DNA from: Bugula neritina
Taxonomy: Eukaryota; Bryozoa; Gymnolaemata; Cheilostomatida; Bugulidae
Direction of reading: 5' to 3'
Length of the DNA: 64,000 bases
Assembly: GCA_964035545.1 (NCBI GenBank)
Contig: OZ037766.1
Coordinates: 30,883,273 to 30,947,272 of the forward strand
A program made the translations under genes and the position numbers. Under the pieces are notes generated by a model. The model was not told the DNA's origin and searched no databases. It was given only the letters and a program-made list of their open reading frames with translations. Shown in pieces: positions 50,801 through 63,664 of the stretch (positions are counted from its first letter, which is position 1; each line of letters opens with the position of its first letter).

Positions 50801-53800
50801 GAGAGGACCTGAAGACTGAATGCAATCAAACTGGGTGCTCCAAGGAACGGATTTTCCTTTTATTCTCTTCAAGTTAGAAAGCTGTGACAAGACGTGATTT
50901 GTGTTTCGACGCGAGTTAGTAATTACCACCAAAGATCCTAAAATTTCCTCTAAAGTTTTTAATTTCTCTTCATGTTCATCAACTAAAACAACACCCTTAT
51001 TTATGTAAACACTTCTTATCATAGTAAAACCAACACAGCTAAATTTATTTATAATTGCTAATATATGAGCATCTGTTTTTTTGTTTCATTTTCTACACTA
51101 ACTTATACAGTTATAGTAGAATAACTGAAACTTTTTTGTTGAGCCAATATTAGCTAGAAAAATTTTTTGTTTAAAAAACTCATTTTTTTGTTTTATTAAG
51201 CATTACTCCCACTGTTTCTATGAGAGCAACCATTCATTATGAAAAAAACCAGATTAAATAAAATTAGCGGCGTCCTAAAGTTTTGAAATACTATACTTCA
51301 ACATGTGCCTATATATACTAACTTTTTCAAAATCGAAAGATGATTTTATGTGCAGTGTACATACATACATATATTTTCAAGCTCATAATTCAGAGCTCAA
51401 GCGTTTTTTAAAACGTATAATAATGTCTTTGTAGAAAATTTTTCTTCTCATAATTTAAGTTTGTCATTAATTGTTCTCTTTTTGTATATAAGATAAAATT
51501 GATAACTTTCAGTTTTTATATAAATATAAATTCCCAAAGTATACAGCGACGTTTAAAAATTATGAGACTAAGTTTTCATGGATAACAATATTTTTGTAAA
51601 AATTAAAATTTAACAATTTTTAACAGCGTTCCTGCAATATTTTACTTAATTAATTTGTCAGCTATAATGTAGTAAAATTATTAGATTTTTATATATGAAA
51701 ATTAGTTGAATTTTTTTTATTTTAGTATAATTAAAAACTTTAATTAGCTTTTCAAATTTTATAATTTTTTTACACGGCTACTATCATAAATTCCTGTGAA
51801 AAGTTTTCATTACATAGTTAACTAAATATTGTTTTAACTTGCTTATATTAGTTTAATTTATATTGGTTTCTTTTATGAAACAAATTAAAAAGTAACATTT
51901 GTTGTAATTTTCTACAATTTCTAATTGATAAAAAAATGTTATAGACAAACGAATAAAAGCACTAAACAACCTGCTTTACAAATGATATTAGGCTGTTAAA
52001 CTTTCCAAATATTTCACGGATTGAGCTACTATCGTGCATTTCTTTAACTAATTATTATTTATCAGTGTGACTGAAAGCATGTAATGTATTTCTATCATTA
52101 ATTTATAAAACATGATTTTTTTTCAAAGTTTGCTGTAGCTAGGCTATATTATTTATTTATTTTAGTTACACCATAATTATGCTTAATTTAGAATTTTTTT
52201 TTTGTACATGCTCTTCTACTTATAATAGAAAATAAAATGAGCCGCAGCCAAAATATTTTAATCTTACTTCCTTCACCAGAAAGCACAATATTTCCTTTGG
52301 CAATAGTGCAGCCTACTTCAGATGGAACTAAACTACCCCTGTCCACGATGGTGAAGCAATCCAGTGGACAAACTGGATCGCATTTTACACAAATCTTATC
52401 TCTTCCTGTAGTCGGACCAAAACCTTGTGGACATGTTTTCACACAAGTGTTCTTATAGGCATAGTAACCACCTGTAATACAATCAACAAGGCTGTAGTGA
52501 AAAATAGAACAACCGAACTTATGCAAAGTATATCTCTATAGACACGCTTTGCCACACCATAGGGCGTAACGCAAAATGTCAGCCATTTTTACAAATGTTT
52601 GTGCTTCTTGTACGGTGTTGCGGTATGTCAGGATCAAGCACAACTTAATTCAAACACGTTGCGTCGAGTTTTTACTAGAGAGAACAAGATTTGCTTCAAA
52701 TGATTAGATATGGATGTTTGGTGAGATGTCATATACCGTACCCAACAGCATACTTCAAGAACTTCAGTCCAGACAAATTAAAATTGGCTGAAATTTTAAG
52801 TTGCAGCCTACGCTGCGGCAAAGTATTTTTAAGGGGTTATATATATAGGTAATACATAGTTCCAATAACTTGTAAATAGTTTACAAAATTTTACACAATG
52901 TTCCTAATAACTTTTATAATCTTTTAAATTAAAACAAAATGTGATACATACTAAACTCATGTAAAGCATTAATTCAACGTTTTTGTTGCATTATTCATAT
53001 CTAAAGCAATATTTAAGTGAGCATCAGTCTTAAATCAAAAGCAGGTTTGCTTATAGTATTAGAAATGTTAAACGTATAAAATTTAGATGTGCCAATAAAT
53101 CATAGCTCTGTACTTCCAAACACAAGATCAACATTTACCTGGACACCTTTCCACACAGAACTTATCTAAATGTTTGTATTCTGGGATTTCTCTCTCAATG
53201 ATTTCATTAGTTTTTATATCATACTTCAATTCCCCACATGCATCAACACAGGATCCATCTAGTCTGTAGAACTTCTTACAACCTCCATACTACATACATA
53301 AGACAAAATAACACATATTTTGCTTTCAAACAACTAATCTATAGGTTGTGCTAAGTCATCATTTAAGTTACTGACTTTCTATACATTTAAGTTTTAAATA
53401 ATTTAGACAACAATTAGAAAACAGAGATGAAGTATAATAAATGAACACCTTAAAGTAAAGATACTGGAACTAGTTTAACTGCTAGACTAGTTAAAACATG
53501 TGCTCTAAAGAAATTTTTTTTATTAAATTGTTACACTTTTTACCTTCTTTACTTAAAAGCTCCTAAAGCAAACTATCAGAAAATTTAAAATATGTGACTG
53601 CAAAACAGAAGTTTTTGGTGAGCTTGAGTTTTTCAGATACTGTTTACATAAAAATGAGTAAGCTGAAATTAATAAATTTTGTTGAAAAAATGCAGATTTT
53701 CTCAAGTTTTAATAGCAGGAGTTACGTAAACGCAGGCATGGTTTGTTAAAGCTGGGCAATGAGCTAAAGTTGCAAAAATATTTTATTCTTAACAAATATT

Positions 53801-54588
53801 AGCAATTAATAACTTATTGTAGCATAGCAGTGCAGCAGGCTATGGCAATGTTGACTCTTTATTTAATAAGATCATCAAAAGCATATTTGAAATGCCTATA
53901 TAATCAAACAAAATATTAAGAGTTGATGAGTAATAATTCAGGGTGTGTCTAAAGTATATGGACAAGATATTGGATTGCTATGAGTTAAAAAACAGAGTTG
54001 ATAATTCAGTGATTGCTTAAGAAAAACATCATTCGCATAGCAATATGCACCTGATACTTTTATTTACAAAAAACTACTTGAATCGTAAAATTTATGAAGT
54101 TTACTTTTCCACATGCGTTTTCTATCTTAGGTCCAGGACAACTATCCAGACACACATTAGGGCAGCAGGTGTTGAGCTTATAATCATCTTCTGATTGACA
54201 GAATGATCTGGGTACGCAAAAACCATACTGGTAGCAATGATCTAAACAGGCGATAAATGGGCAAATCAGCGCTGCAAGAAAAAATAATATATTTACCTTG
54301 TTAATTTACACTCTAGACAAATTATTTTAATTATGAGTAATCAATTGGTTGTACTCAAAAATGTGTTGCAAGTTTGATAGTGTCAGTTCAAGAAAACTTT
54401 AAATTTGAGTTGAAGTTAGTTATAACGTTTGACAGTTAAAAAATAATTCAGAAAAAAGAAAAATTCAATTTTTAGTATTTGCATATTTTTATATTTCTAC
54501 AGAAAATCTTACCTTCACTAGAATAAATAAAAAGATGAAAAATAAAACAGGCTGTTTGCTGTTTACTTTGAGAAAAAAAGTCTAACAT
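44834..54588 (-). CDS. ErbB/furin-like transmembrane receptor without kinase, Tyr-rich tail
   Basis: Fourteen exons with matching phases: 54588-54513, 54271-54105, 53289-53139, 52471-52268, 51057-50793, 50129-49930, 49461-49235, 49063-48933, 48430-48255, 47477-47343, 47144-46964, 46773-46577, 45947-45865, 45304-44834. Sum 2,664 nt, 887 residues. Order: signal peptide (1-25), furin-like Cys-rich region (to about 180; e.g. CVKTCPQGF, CVKCDPVCPLDC), receptor L domain (about 190-345; LKTLEEILGSLVV, LSQLSNLKRIKG, YWGLDKLEYVGG), second furin-like region (about 355-475; CTGPGDDQCLSC, CHPACKSGC, CVESCP), beta-rich region without a family I can name (about 475-700), TM helix (about 715-735), basic CCRTTKRRSR stop, 152-residue tail. 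The tail has nine Tyr between 805 and 846 and RPLPVNP at 874-880. ErbB domain I and the kinase are absent. The exon 5 start is the least certain junction. Confidence 0.85.
46014..46222 (-). mobile_element. tRNA-derived SINE, copy 1
   Basis: On the minus strand it begins GGGAGCAGCCGTAGTC (A-box-like) with a B-box GGTTTGAGCCC about 50 nt on, then a non-tRNA body (CATTGGTGATGTTAG, ATAATTGCTCCTGTGCC, GTCCTTAG) and a TATAAAC end. It lies in the intron just upstream of the transmembrane exon (between exons 12 and 13), same strand as the receptor. Confidence 0.8.
47536..47750 (-). mobile_element. tRNA-derived SINE, copy 2
   Basis: About 75-80% similar to copy 1 over the whole length, same orientation. 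B-box GTTTGAGCTC is diverged. It lies in the receptor intron between exons 9 and 10. Confidence 0.8.
50675..50765. repeat. (CA)n/(GCAC)n microsatellite in receptor intron
   Basis: CA units flank a block of ACGC repeats, in the intron right after exon 5. Confidence 0.95.
51058..52267. other. Long receptor intron
   Basis: AT-rich intron between exons 4 and 5. The flanking phases fit without any additional exon. No repeat or RNA gene seen. Confidence 0.6.
53290..54104. other. Receptor intron 2
   Basis: AT-rich; phases of exons 2 and 3 join directly (81 full codons before the junction). No other feature seen. Confidence 0.6.
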
Positions 54589-55852
54589 TATAGCTCTAAA
54601 AAATTTTATTTAAACAATAGTCAACAGTAAAACTTAGATGATTGCTAATTCGAAATTCAACAATAGTTTTGTTTCAAGTATATAAAATATTTTACTTTAT
54701 TGACAACTTGCAAAACAAATTGTTGGCACACAGTTTTTATGTTCTGTGCAATAACAGTAATGAAATGGCTTTAATAATAACAATTATTAAAAATTGCCTA
54801 ACTATTAGCTATATTATATAAACACTATAGCATGTCAATTTTAAGATGCTCCACTATGTATAGTGTTTTTTAAAAGTGAATAAATTATTATGAAAACATT
54901 GCGGCCAATCTTAATATTTTAGAATTTTATCGAAAAATTTTGGTTAATTAGAAAATGTGAAAAGTGTTTTAAAAAAGAGCAGTTTGAAGAAATGTTGTAC
55001 ACGATCATAAAGAAAGCTTGTGCAAAGCTGAAGTCAAATTAAAAAAAGGATATGCTGATAGATGAAATTGAAGAAAAAATGGAAGATGATTTAGACATTA
55101 TAGCAGTTGTGCTGTGAGCATATACGAGATTTTCTTCATCAATTAATTGCACTAATGTAAACTACGGCGCATTGAACAAAGACTAAAGTTTTAAAACTTA
55201 TTTAGAATAGAAAGCTATTAAAAGTTCTAGATATATGGCAATTATAGCGAATTTTTTGCTAATCATATTTAAACTTATCGATGTAGACAAAACATTTTAA
55301 AAATCCAACAATCATGCAATAAAGAAGTGTTTGCCTTGTGAAGCAAGAGCAACAGGTTAAAGGATAAGATCTTGAATAGAGTTTAAAATTTAAATTGAAT
55401 AAAATAAGAAAAAGTAATAAAACTAACAATAAAAATAGAATAATTAAGCAGAATGAATCAATGGAGACCAAACCCCCAACATTTCACTAGCATCAAACAA
55501 GCATTTATGGCGATTTTCAACTGCATTATGTGAGTCATATGCTTTGAATAAATAATATTTACTTGTCACAAAATCTATTTGTATATCTTTAGCTAACAAA
55601 ATAATATGTGCTCAATTGTTAAACACACATATGTATATTTATATAATACATATATGCAAGTATATACATGTATACATGTATATATGTGTAATATGTACAT
55701 GTATATATATACATACATGTACATGTGTATGTCATGTATACATGTGCAGGTACACGTACATTTACATGACATACACACACAGGCACACAGGTACACATAC
55801 ACATACACACATATGCATATATATAAATATAAATATATATGCATATATATAA

Positions 55853-55907
<55 letters not shown>

Positions 55908-55990
55908 CGGAGTTGTGTTTACTTGTCAGCCTACCCCGTACAGAGTTAGAGCCTGGTGGTACATGTAGAACCCAGGCAATAAAGCAGGCA
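54589..55990. other. Divergent upstream region between receptor and first helical-family gene
   Basis: 1.4 kb separates the two start codons, which point away from each other. No TATA box stands out on either strand. Holds the TA/CA-type repeat at 55620-55905. Confidence 0.5.
55620..55905. repeat. Cryptic ATAC/ATGT and (TA)n simple repeat
   Basis: Mixed TATACA, CATGTA, CACACA and TA runs; the long reading frames across it on both strands are low-complexity artefacts. Confidence 0.9.
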
Positions 55991-57948
55991 ATGAAAAGAC
56001 ACAGACTCACAGTTGATATTCACACACTCTTCACACCTACTATGGACTGCATCAAAGAGATTGGTGAGTTGAACATATATCTTGCATATTCAGTTTGACC
56101 CCAAATGCATTGTAAGCTTTGCAAATAAATATCAATTGCAATAAATTGTATAGACAGAACAGTGAAAATATATTTAACTTTTCTATGAACTTAGTAATTT
56201 TAGGTTAAATTGCCTGCGCTGCTTAAAATAATTAGTATTTAACAGTTGTGATTTAACAACAGCATAAATACAGAAACCTATAATGCTGGTAAACCAAAAA
56301 ATAAATTTATAAACATATTATACCTTCTTTTGAAGCTTCTCTGCGTGCACAGGATGTGTGTATGTGGTTTTGTGCAATCATTTAAATGCATTTGTGCTGT
56401 TGTGTGTCTATGCAGTTGTGAATGTGTGTGTAAAATAAATTTCATGCTAATCAGAAAAAAATGTGCGTCTAATAATTTGCAGACAATAAGCTATGCCCAT
56501 GATGCATTGAAACAATTATATTCCAATCTGGTATCAAAATTCATACTGAAGTGCGTGCAACTAGGGTATTGCTATTAGATTTTATTGTAGTCTGCATCTA
56601 TATAAGAAATGCAAGAAGCTCAGATGGGGTAATAGACAGTTCAATACTAAAAAGGATAATGACTGAGAAGAAGTCAACGGCCATGACCTTGTTTTATGAA
56701 TACTTACATAAACTGAGCGTGTGCAGAGAGGATAGAAGTTTTGCAATCCTAATATCTGTAAATTCGTTACCTTTTAAATATTGACATAATAATGTGAATA
56801 TATGAAAATCCTAAAATAAATGTTATAACCAATTTTTAATTTTTTTATAATGCTTTTATATAAATCATACATAATTATCATGTCACATGGAAACTATGCA
56901 AAGAAAGATTATTATCTAAAATAACTTTGGTTTATATAAACAATATTGTAGCACTTACTGTGTGTTGGATTAATGATTGCTCAAGCACTGATAGAGCTGG
57001 AAGAGATAAATTATAACAGACTGTGTCACGTCATAGAGTGGCTCTATCACCATCTTATGTACACCAGAGAACCTTCTTGGAGCAGATATCTGGAAGATCA
57101 CGGAGGGTTTGTAAGTTGATAGTTTGCTCAAATCAAAGTTTAAGTTTGTATTATAGATGTTATATAGCTGCTAAAAGATAACTGCAGCTATATTCATGTA
57201 TCTGATTATTTGCATTGCTCTGTATATATAATAGGTTTTTATTGAACTGACATACTGCAACAAGCCTTTAAAATATGCTGTAGTTTTTTTAACTTTAAGC
57301 ATGCTCAGTTAGTGGTTTAAAAGTTTTGTGAATATCGTTTACTATATAAAACTTTTATACAATAAAATAATTTAAAAACTGATGTGTAGTTTGCAGTAAT
57401 AAAAATGTTTATGCTCAGTTTTCCTTAAATGTTGCATTATATCATTATATTTTCTACTAAATTAAAATTATAAAACATAAATACACATTTTTTGCAAAAT
57501 TAAATTATTTATTATTTTCTGACTAGCAGTTTTTGTTTGACTCTATTTAATCAGATATACTACTTCACATTTAGATGTGGCCTCAATGAATAAGCTACAC
57601 TTTATTTAGTAAACACTACAAAATCTTTAGGCTATGTTGACAAACTTACCAAAAGTGAGAGGAGGGATGACCATCTTCACTCAAGTACCACACTTTGTCC
57701 CAAGATCTGTGTCTAACATGTACCAATCACTGGCAGACGTTGCAGCAGAAATAGACTATCTGATTTCCCGTATGCAGAGCTGTTCCTCCGCTAGCCAACA
57801 GGACTGGAAGCAGTCTAGAATAAATGATGCACCAAACACTGATGACATAGTCACACCGAGGCATTTAATAGAAGGAATGGCTCAATCTGAAGTTGTCAAA
57901 ACTGGTGTGAAGTTTTTAGACGCAGTTTTAGACTCATCTTATAAATAA
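55991..57948 (+). CDS. Unrecognised helical-family protein 1 of 3
   Basis: Exons 55991-56063, 56591-56757, 56952-57110, 57631-57948; phases 1, 0, 0; 238 residues ending ...LDSSYK, TAA. The start is the first ATG in frame (MKRHRLTVD). There is no signal peptide or TM segment, so it is probably cytoplasmic. The predicted structure is mostly amphipathic helix with a WSRYLEDHGGF motif at the third exon end, which lines up with WHEFLLASGGL in the next gene. Exon 2 is 167 nt, the same length and phase as exon 3 of the next gene. It lacks the two N-terminal exons of its neighbours. AATAAA at 58089-58094. The repeated helix-GG-helix shape is ARM/HEAT-like, but I recognise no named family. Confidence 0.75.
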
Positions 57949-58363
57949 AATATTATGCCATCAGCAAGTTTTCACAAAACGTCTACAATTCATGGAAAAA
58001 AGAATGTGGAATATTTCTAATTGCAAAACAAAAGAAAGTTAAATAATTTTATTCTTATTTTAATTTTATTTTGAAATTATTGGTTCACAATAAAAGTTTA
58101 AAAATTCATAACAACATTAAATGCTTTTTATAGCTGTTTTATTTATGTTTTGCTTTTCTTTCACAAAAAAGCAAATATACATAGTGCATTAATATAACAG
58201 TTGGTCTTTTTATAAAAGCTTTTACTAAGAAAAGCATTTATTATCAAGCTGGTGCAGAATTTCAGCTGTCATTTTAGTAGAAACATTCTTAGTCAAGATT
58301 TTATTCTGTAGCACAGCTTTGCAAAGAGAAAATATACATTTTTTACTCAAACAAATTGACAAA

Positions 58364-61041
58364 ATGTTGAAAAGGAAAACAATCAAAACAAGCAAGTCGT
58401 GGACAGATTACATTATGGGAAATACAGTAGAAGCCGAGCTAGCTCTGCTAAAGTCTACAATCATTAGTTTGGTGAAACAAATGTACGTATTTATGTATAT
58501 ACATATATATTTATATTATGTACTTTAATAGTAAATGTCTATATGTCTATATGTTTCATACTAAAACTGTCAACATATTCATATAATTTCCTAGTACCTA
58601 TAATTAGTTAACAAACCTTTCCACTAGTTTTTAATATATACCTGCTGAGTTAATTAGCGCTTCCCAGGCTATAATTCAGTTGACTATTATAAATAATTTT
58701 AGGATCATCTCTCATCCTTCTAATAAAATGGGATTGTCTCCCCGATCTGAAAGCGTGCTCAGATGTCTACAGATGTCATCAGACAACCAAATCTCTGCTC
58801 CTCTGACTGTCAAGTTTATGAACATGAGTAAGTATAGTCATGTTAACTTTTGTATGCTATAATTTTTTTATGACACATTTCGTATAAATTCAATATTCAA
58901 GACTTGTGTATTTCTCAATAAATCTATCAACTAAAAATTAGCATCATTATATAGTTTTATAAGATTGATGCAAAATTTAATATTATTTAGATAGCTTAGT
59001 GCATGTGACTAATTATGCTGAAGTTTTTTTAATCACATGTATGGCTTTGTACAACACTGCAAAAGTTTTATATGGCTTGAATTTATTACTTTATTTTATG
59101 CGTTTCTTTACATACCTCATCTTAAAACATTGTCAAATTTGTTTTATATTCTATAATGTTTTATCATAATGAATGATGTATTATATTGTTTTATATTATA
59201 ATATCACTTGGTGTTATATATAGTGTATATTTTATTATGTCATGCTATATCATAATAACATACTATGTTACATATTTTACCACATTCAGTACAGTATGCA
59301 GACATAGACTCAATCAGACCTGTTCTCAACAGAGTAACAGTGACTGGATTCAGCATGTGCTGGTCAGAAGAACGGATTGAAACAGAACTCTGGTACATTG
59401 TAGTCGTCATTCTGCAGTCAACCAGAGAAAGAAAGTGCTTAGAAAAGTTGCTAGCCGTGGGTATCATGCAATTGTCAATTTGAATTATTTACAAATTTTC
59501 AACATTTAGTTATTTGAATTGAAAGACTTTTGCCAAATTAGCTTAGACAAGAAGTGATGATTATAGCAAATTTTAATGAAATATATATATAAACTACATT
59601 TTACATTCAGCATACTATAAGCTTCTTTTAAAAATAAGAAATGATAAAAATTCATAATGCAAACAAATTTGCATAACAAAAAGATTTTGCTATATTAAGT
59701 TATTGCCAACTATTTATTCCTTTAGATTGAAAAGTTTCTATATATGCAGAATAATAATCAAAAGTTGTATTCTCTACCATTATAACATAGCCAAGTCTAT
59801 CAAAGGGGCTAAAATGAAATATAACTAATGTATTGCACAACACCCATTTTAGTAGTCAAGGAGGGCTTTTAGGTTAAACTTGAGAGTGCCAATATAGTGA
59901 AAGCTATTGTAGCCCTTCGTGCAATAGTATATCTTACTGTATTTCTCTACAGATGATAGTATTGGTGATGGATGTGGTAGAAGATATCATAACCAACTAT
60001 CAAGTTCGTACAACTCGCGTCACAGTGTTCCTGAAATTTTTCTTTAAGAATCTTGACAAGGATTCAATTCCAACTTGGCACGAATTTCTACTTGCCTCCG
60101 GTGGTCTGGTTTGTATCAGTTCACCATCCAATTTATAATATAATATAAAATAATATAATATAATAATAATATATCATTTTTGCTCATGATAATGCATTGA
60201 AGAGTTTAAACAAGTTATATATGTTATATTAAGGAGTAACCTAACTAACATTTGCTTATGTAATAAAGATCTTTAACTGATTTTGAAGCATCGCTTAAAT
60301 TGTTGTGACTAAAACATAGTAAATTACCAGCTTTGCTATAACATTTGAAAGCAAAGATCAATTCGAAATGAAGCTATTTTAAATGTTGTTAAACTTTAAA
60401 TTATCAACAAGGTGTAATGGACTATAGAGGTTTTGACCGATAATAATTATAGTTAATTAATATCTTTGTAGAAGTCTTTATTAGAAGTTCCGACATTGAG
60501 TGTCGGTTTGCCGAGTGACGGTTGTTTTGACGTGGGAACTGTAGCCAGCTGGTACTCTCAGCACACCATCTCAAACTGTCACTGTTACAAGTACAATTTT
60601 ATTAACAAACCTAAAGTTTCTTCAGTCAGAACTTCCTGTATTTGCTTTAGCAATATCAACGGATTATTAAATCAAAATCACAATTTAGTTTTTTCAAAAA
60701 ACAATACACTTCACATCTCACCAATTGTTCACCAAAACCCTTATTCACGTAGTAAACGCCCATTGTCAGTTGCGTTAGGGCCAAAGGAGATTGATAAATC
60801 ACGAAAGCACGCTGAAAAAATGTTAAAGGAGTTCCTAACAACTCGCCGTTCTAAAGCAGTCCCAGCTTTCATTGATCATAATTCAGAGGATAATGGTTAT
60901 CTGTATACGAATGGCAAAGTCTTTGAGTTTCCTCATTTCTCGAAAATGACTGTTCATGGAATTGCTTTAAAGTTAAAGAAGGTCGTAAGAGTTCTTAGTG
61001 AATCAGCAAAAGGTAGTGGACACGAAGAAGTGAGTCTATAA
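58364..61041 (+). CDS. Unrecognised helical-family protein 2 of 3
   Basis: Exons 58364-58482, 58703-58827, 59290-59456, 59953-60108, 60472-61041; phases 2, 1, 0, 0; 378 residues. The start MLKRKTIKTSK is the first ATG of the open stretch. Donors are GTACGT, GTAAGT, GTGGGT and GTTTGT, the last two weak but forced by phase. The helical core (exons 3-4) parallels gene 1, ending WHEFLLASGGL|KSLLEVP. The last exon is a longer, Ser/His/Asn-rich tail with a basic KSRKHAEKMLKEFL helix near 275-290. AATAAA at 61143-61148. Exon 3 could also begin at 59302. Function unknown. Confidence 0.72.
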
Positions 61042-61148
61042 GTATCTTATTCATTGCTGATGTAGAAGCTTCACAAGAAAGCTGAGTATATCACTTGTAG
61101 TGACACTTCCACTCTGACTATTTGTAGTAATCAAATGTTGATAATAAA

Positions 61149-62173
61149 ACTGCTGTTTACTGCTACTATAGTTGATCAGAATGACATTGGAATTTTTTAT
61201 TTTACTTTAACATATTTAGTAGAGGTTTTTTTCAACATGTCCAGTTTTTTCATTGAGCAGCAGTTAGTTTTTGTATTATATTATAATTGCACTCTCATTT
61301 TATGATCATTTGATTTGTATTTGTTTGAATTGGTGATCATGGAAACACAACTGCATTTCTTATAATTTCTACTAATGTAATGCTTTGTCTTTTATAGATC
61401 TGATTTGTATTATTTTAGTAAAAAACTAGCTACAAACTATAAATAAAATAAAATATTTAGGATTATACACCTATCGTGTTTGATTTCTTATTTCTGATAG
61501 CTAAAACAGTGATTCTAAATACAAAAAAACAATTATAGCCTAAATTTTCAAACAACTTCACCTGCATGTGCTAATTTTATTTTAAGTACAAATGCTAATT
61601 ATATAAATAAATTAGGCATATTAATTTATGAAATAATTGAGAAAAGCTAAATTTGACAAATTCTAAAGTTAAAAGTGTCCATTTTGATTTAGGCTATATA
61701 ACTAGAGTGATAGCCAAAATATCTTTAGCTTCAAGCCAATAAAGCTATATTTATATACAGCTTTGATTGCTTTGCTATAACCAACAGCTATATAAGCTAT
61801 ACATGTATGTGTGTATATAAAACCACGTAAGAAATTTTTTGTATATAAAGCTGGTGATCCTCAAATAGATATCATTTATGATTTTATCCAGTGTACGAGG
61901 TATGGACATTTAGTACCTTTTCAGTTAAAGCAGCAGTAGTTAGAATATACTATAATATTTATACAATTTTATAGAATAATTTATACTATGATTATGTTTT
62001 CTTCTAAATATTTAACATTTTGATAAAGGCTTTATTAATTTGCTAATGAAAAAAATTTAAAGCATTTTTCAGTTTGAAATATTTCTATAGAATAGAAATT
62101 AAAAGTAATGCAGCTATGTGTAAAATCATGTTTTATAATATTTTAGCTTTTTTATTAATCTGAAGAAGAAACA
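61149..62173. other. Intergenic spacer
   Basis: AT-rich; no exon, repeat array or RNA gene recognised. Confidence 0.5.
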
Positions 62174-63664
62174 ATGGCCGACGAGAAAGAACTGAGTTCA
62201 GATTTGGCTTCTTTGTCTCTTCATGATGATAACAGGGAGCATATCGTGATGAAAAGAATGCTGCTTGGATGTCTACATAGAATGTAAGTTTTTTTATGAC
62301 TCGGCATTGTGTATTATAATTGACAATGTAATTTTTAAAGAATTTATTTTTGTAGTACATTGACATGTGCTAGCAATTAGTGTATTTTACCAGTAAACAA
62401 TTGCTTGACAAAACTTATTGCAGTAGGCTAAAGTGCTATTTTTAAATAACTGATGGATTGTTTTAATGCGTACATTATTTTGGTTTTAGCGTTCACTTTT
62501 TGTAGTATTATCATTAATTTTTACGTTAACGATGTGAGCATTTTAAAAAAATCATAATTGCATTATGCTACCATTATATACAATCATTGAAGTTCACATA
62601 TTAATTTTAACTTATAAATACTGATTGTAAAACAGGAAAACTGACTTGCACAAAGCTAATAATTTAATTGAACGAACTTTTAAATAAAGCAAATCCATGA
62701 GCGGCTAAAAGCCAAAAAACTTTTGATAAATAAAAAAAGGTAAAAAATATAAGCCAGAAAATACAAGTCGAGTAATATAAATTATAATGGAATAGAAGTA
62801 ATTAATGTTATTGAATTACTCAAAGAATTTTAAAATTGTTTACCAGAATTATATTACTTCATAAAATATTGGCTGAATAAGTTATAGTTTTGTTCAGCAT
62901 GTGTAAAACAAATGTTGCAGAGTAGATACCTACAAGAGACATTCTCTGGAGCTGGAGGAAAGATATCAGCAAGCTGGTAAAGTTGAAAGTGCACTACAGA
63001 GATTCTGTGAGCTCGATGATGACGACGATTACTGTTTCATACGTCTAATGATACATGCAAGTAAGTTTACCTTTGAAAATAATATCATAGGTAATTGTTT
63101 TTGAAACGATGTACATGTACCTTCAATATATAATATCTTAAGTAACTGCAAATTCAATAATTTAAGTTTAACAAATGTAAATTTATTATTTTAAATTAAT
63201 TTATTAGATTATACAAAAGCAGCTTATATTTATTTAAGTTGAAGATATTGTCACACGAAGTCACTAAATGCCACAAATTCAGTTTCATCTATTTATGGAA
63301 AAAATTTTCAGTGAAGTTTATATTTTAACATTTAAAAAAATTAGTTATGAAATTGCTAAACTATAACAGTTTATTTGCAATTTTATCACTATAATTCTTT
63401 TTGCTAATATAGCAAATGTTGCATTATTGAAAGTCTTAAAAAGAACGATTGGTTTACAAGCACATTAGCTTGAAGAATGATAATTTTGGGTCAACATGTT
63501 CAATAGTTCGAGATGCAGATGTGGTAACTGGAGAGCCTGTCATTAGCCCCATACTGGTAGAGAGGCTTCTTCACTCCCTTGCAAGCTGCGAAGGGCAGCT
63601 GATTTACAATCAGGTGATGGACTCACTAATAGAAAATGACCAGAACCTGTCAGTGGTTGTCACG
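62174..63664 (+). CDS. Unrecognised helical-family protein 3 of 3, 5' part
   Basis: Exons 62174-62283, 62921-63060, 63507-63664 with phases 2, 1, 0, matching exons 1-3 of the preceding gene. The gene continues beyond the window. Starts MADEKELSSDLASLSLHDD, ACAATGG context. 136 codons are visible: an acidic N-terminus, an ELDDDDDY acidic patch in exon 2, then an exon with VISPILVERLLHSL that lines up with VIDSSILKRIM of gene 1 and SIRPVLNRV of gene 2. Probably cytoplasmic; no function assigned. Confidence 0.72.

Noticed and set aside
56591-57948. Bcl-2-like reading of the first helical-family gene (INYNR and LEDHGGF recalling BH1 and BH2)
   Set aside because: The spacing between the two motifs is about 20 residues too short, NWGR and BH3 are missing, and the paralogues do not keep the pattern.
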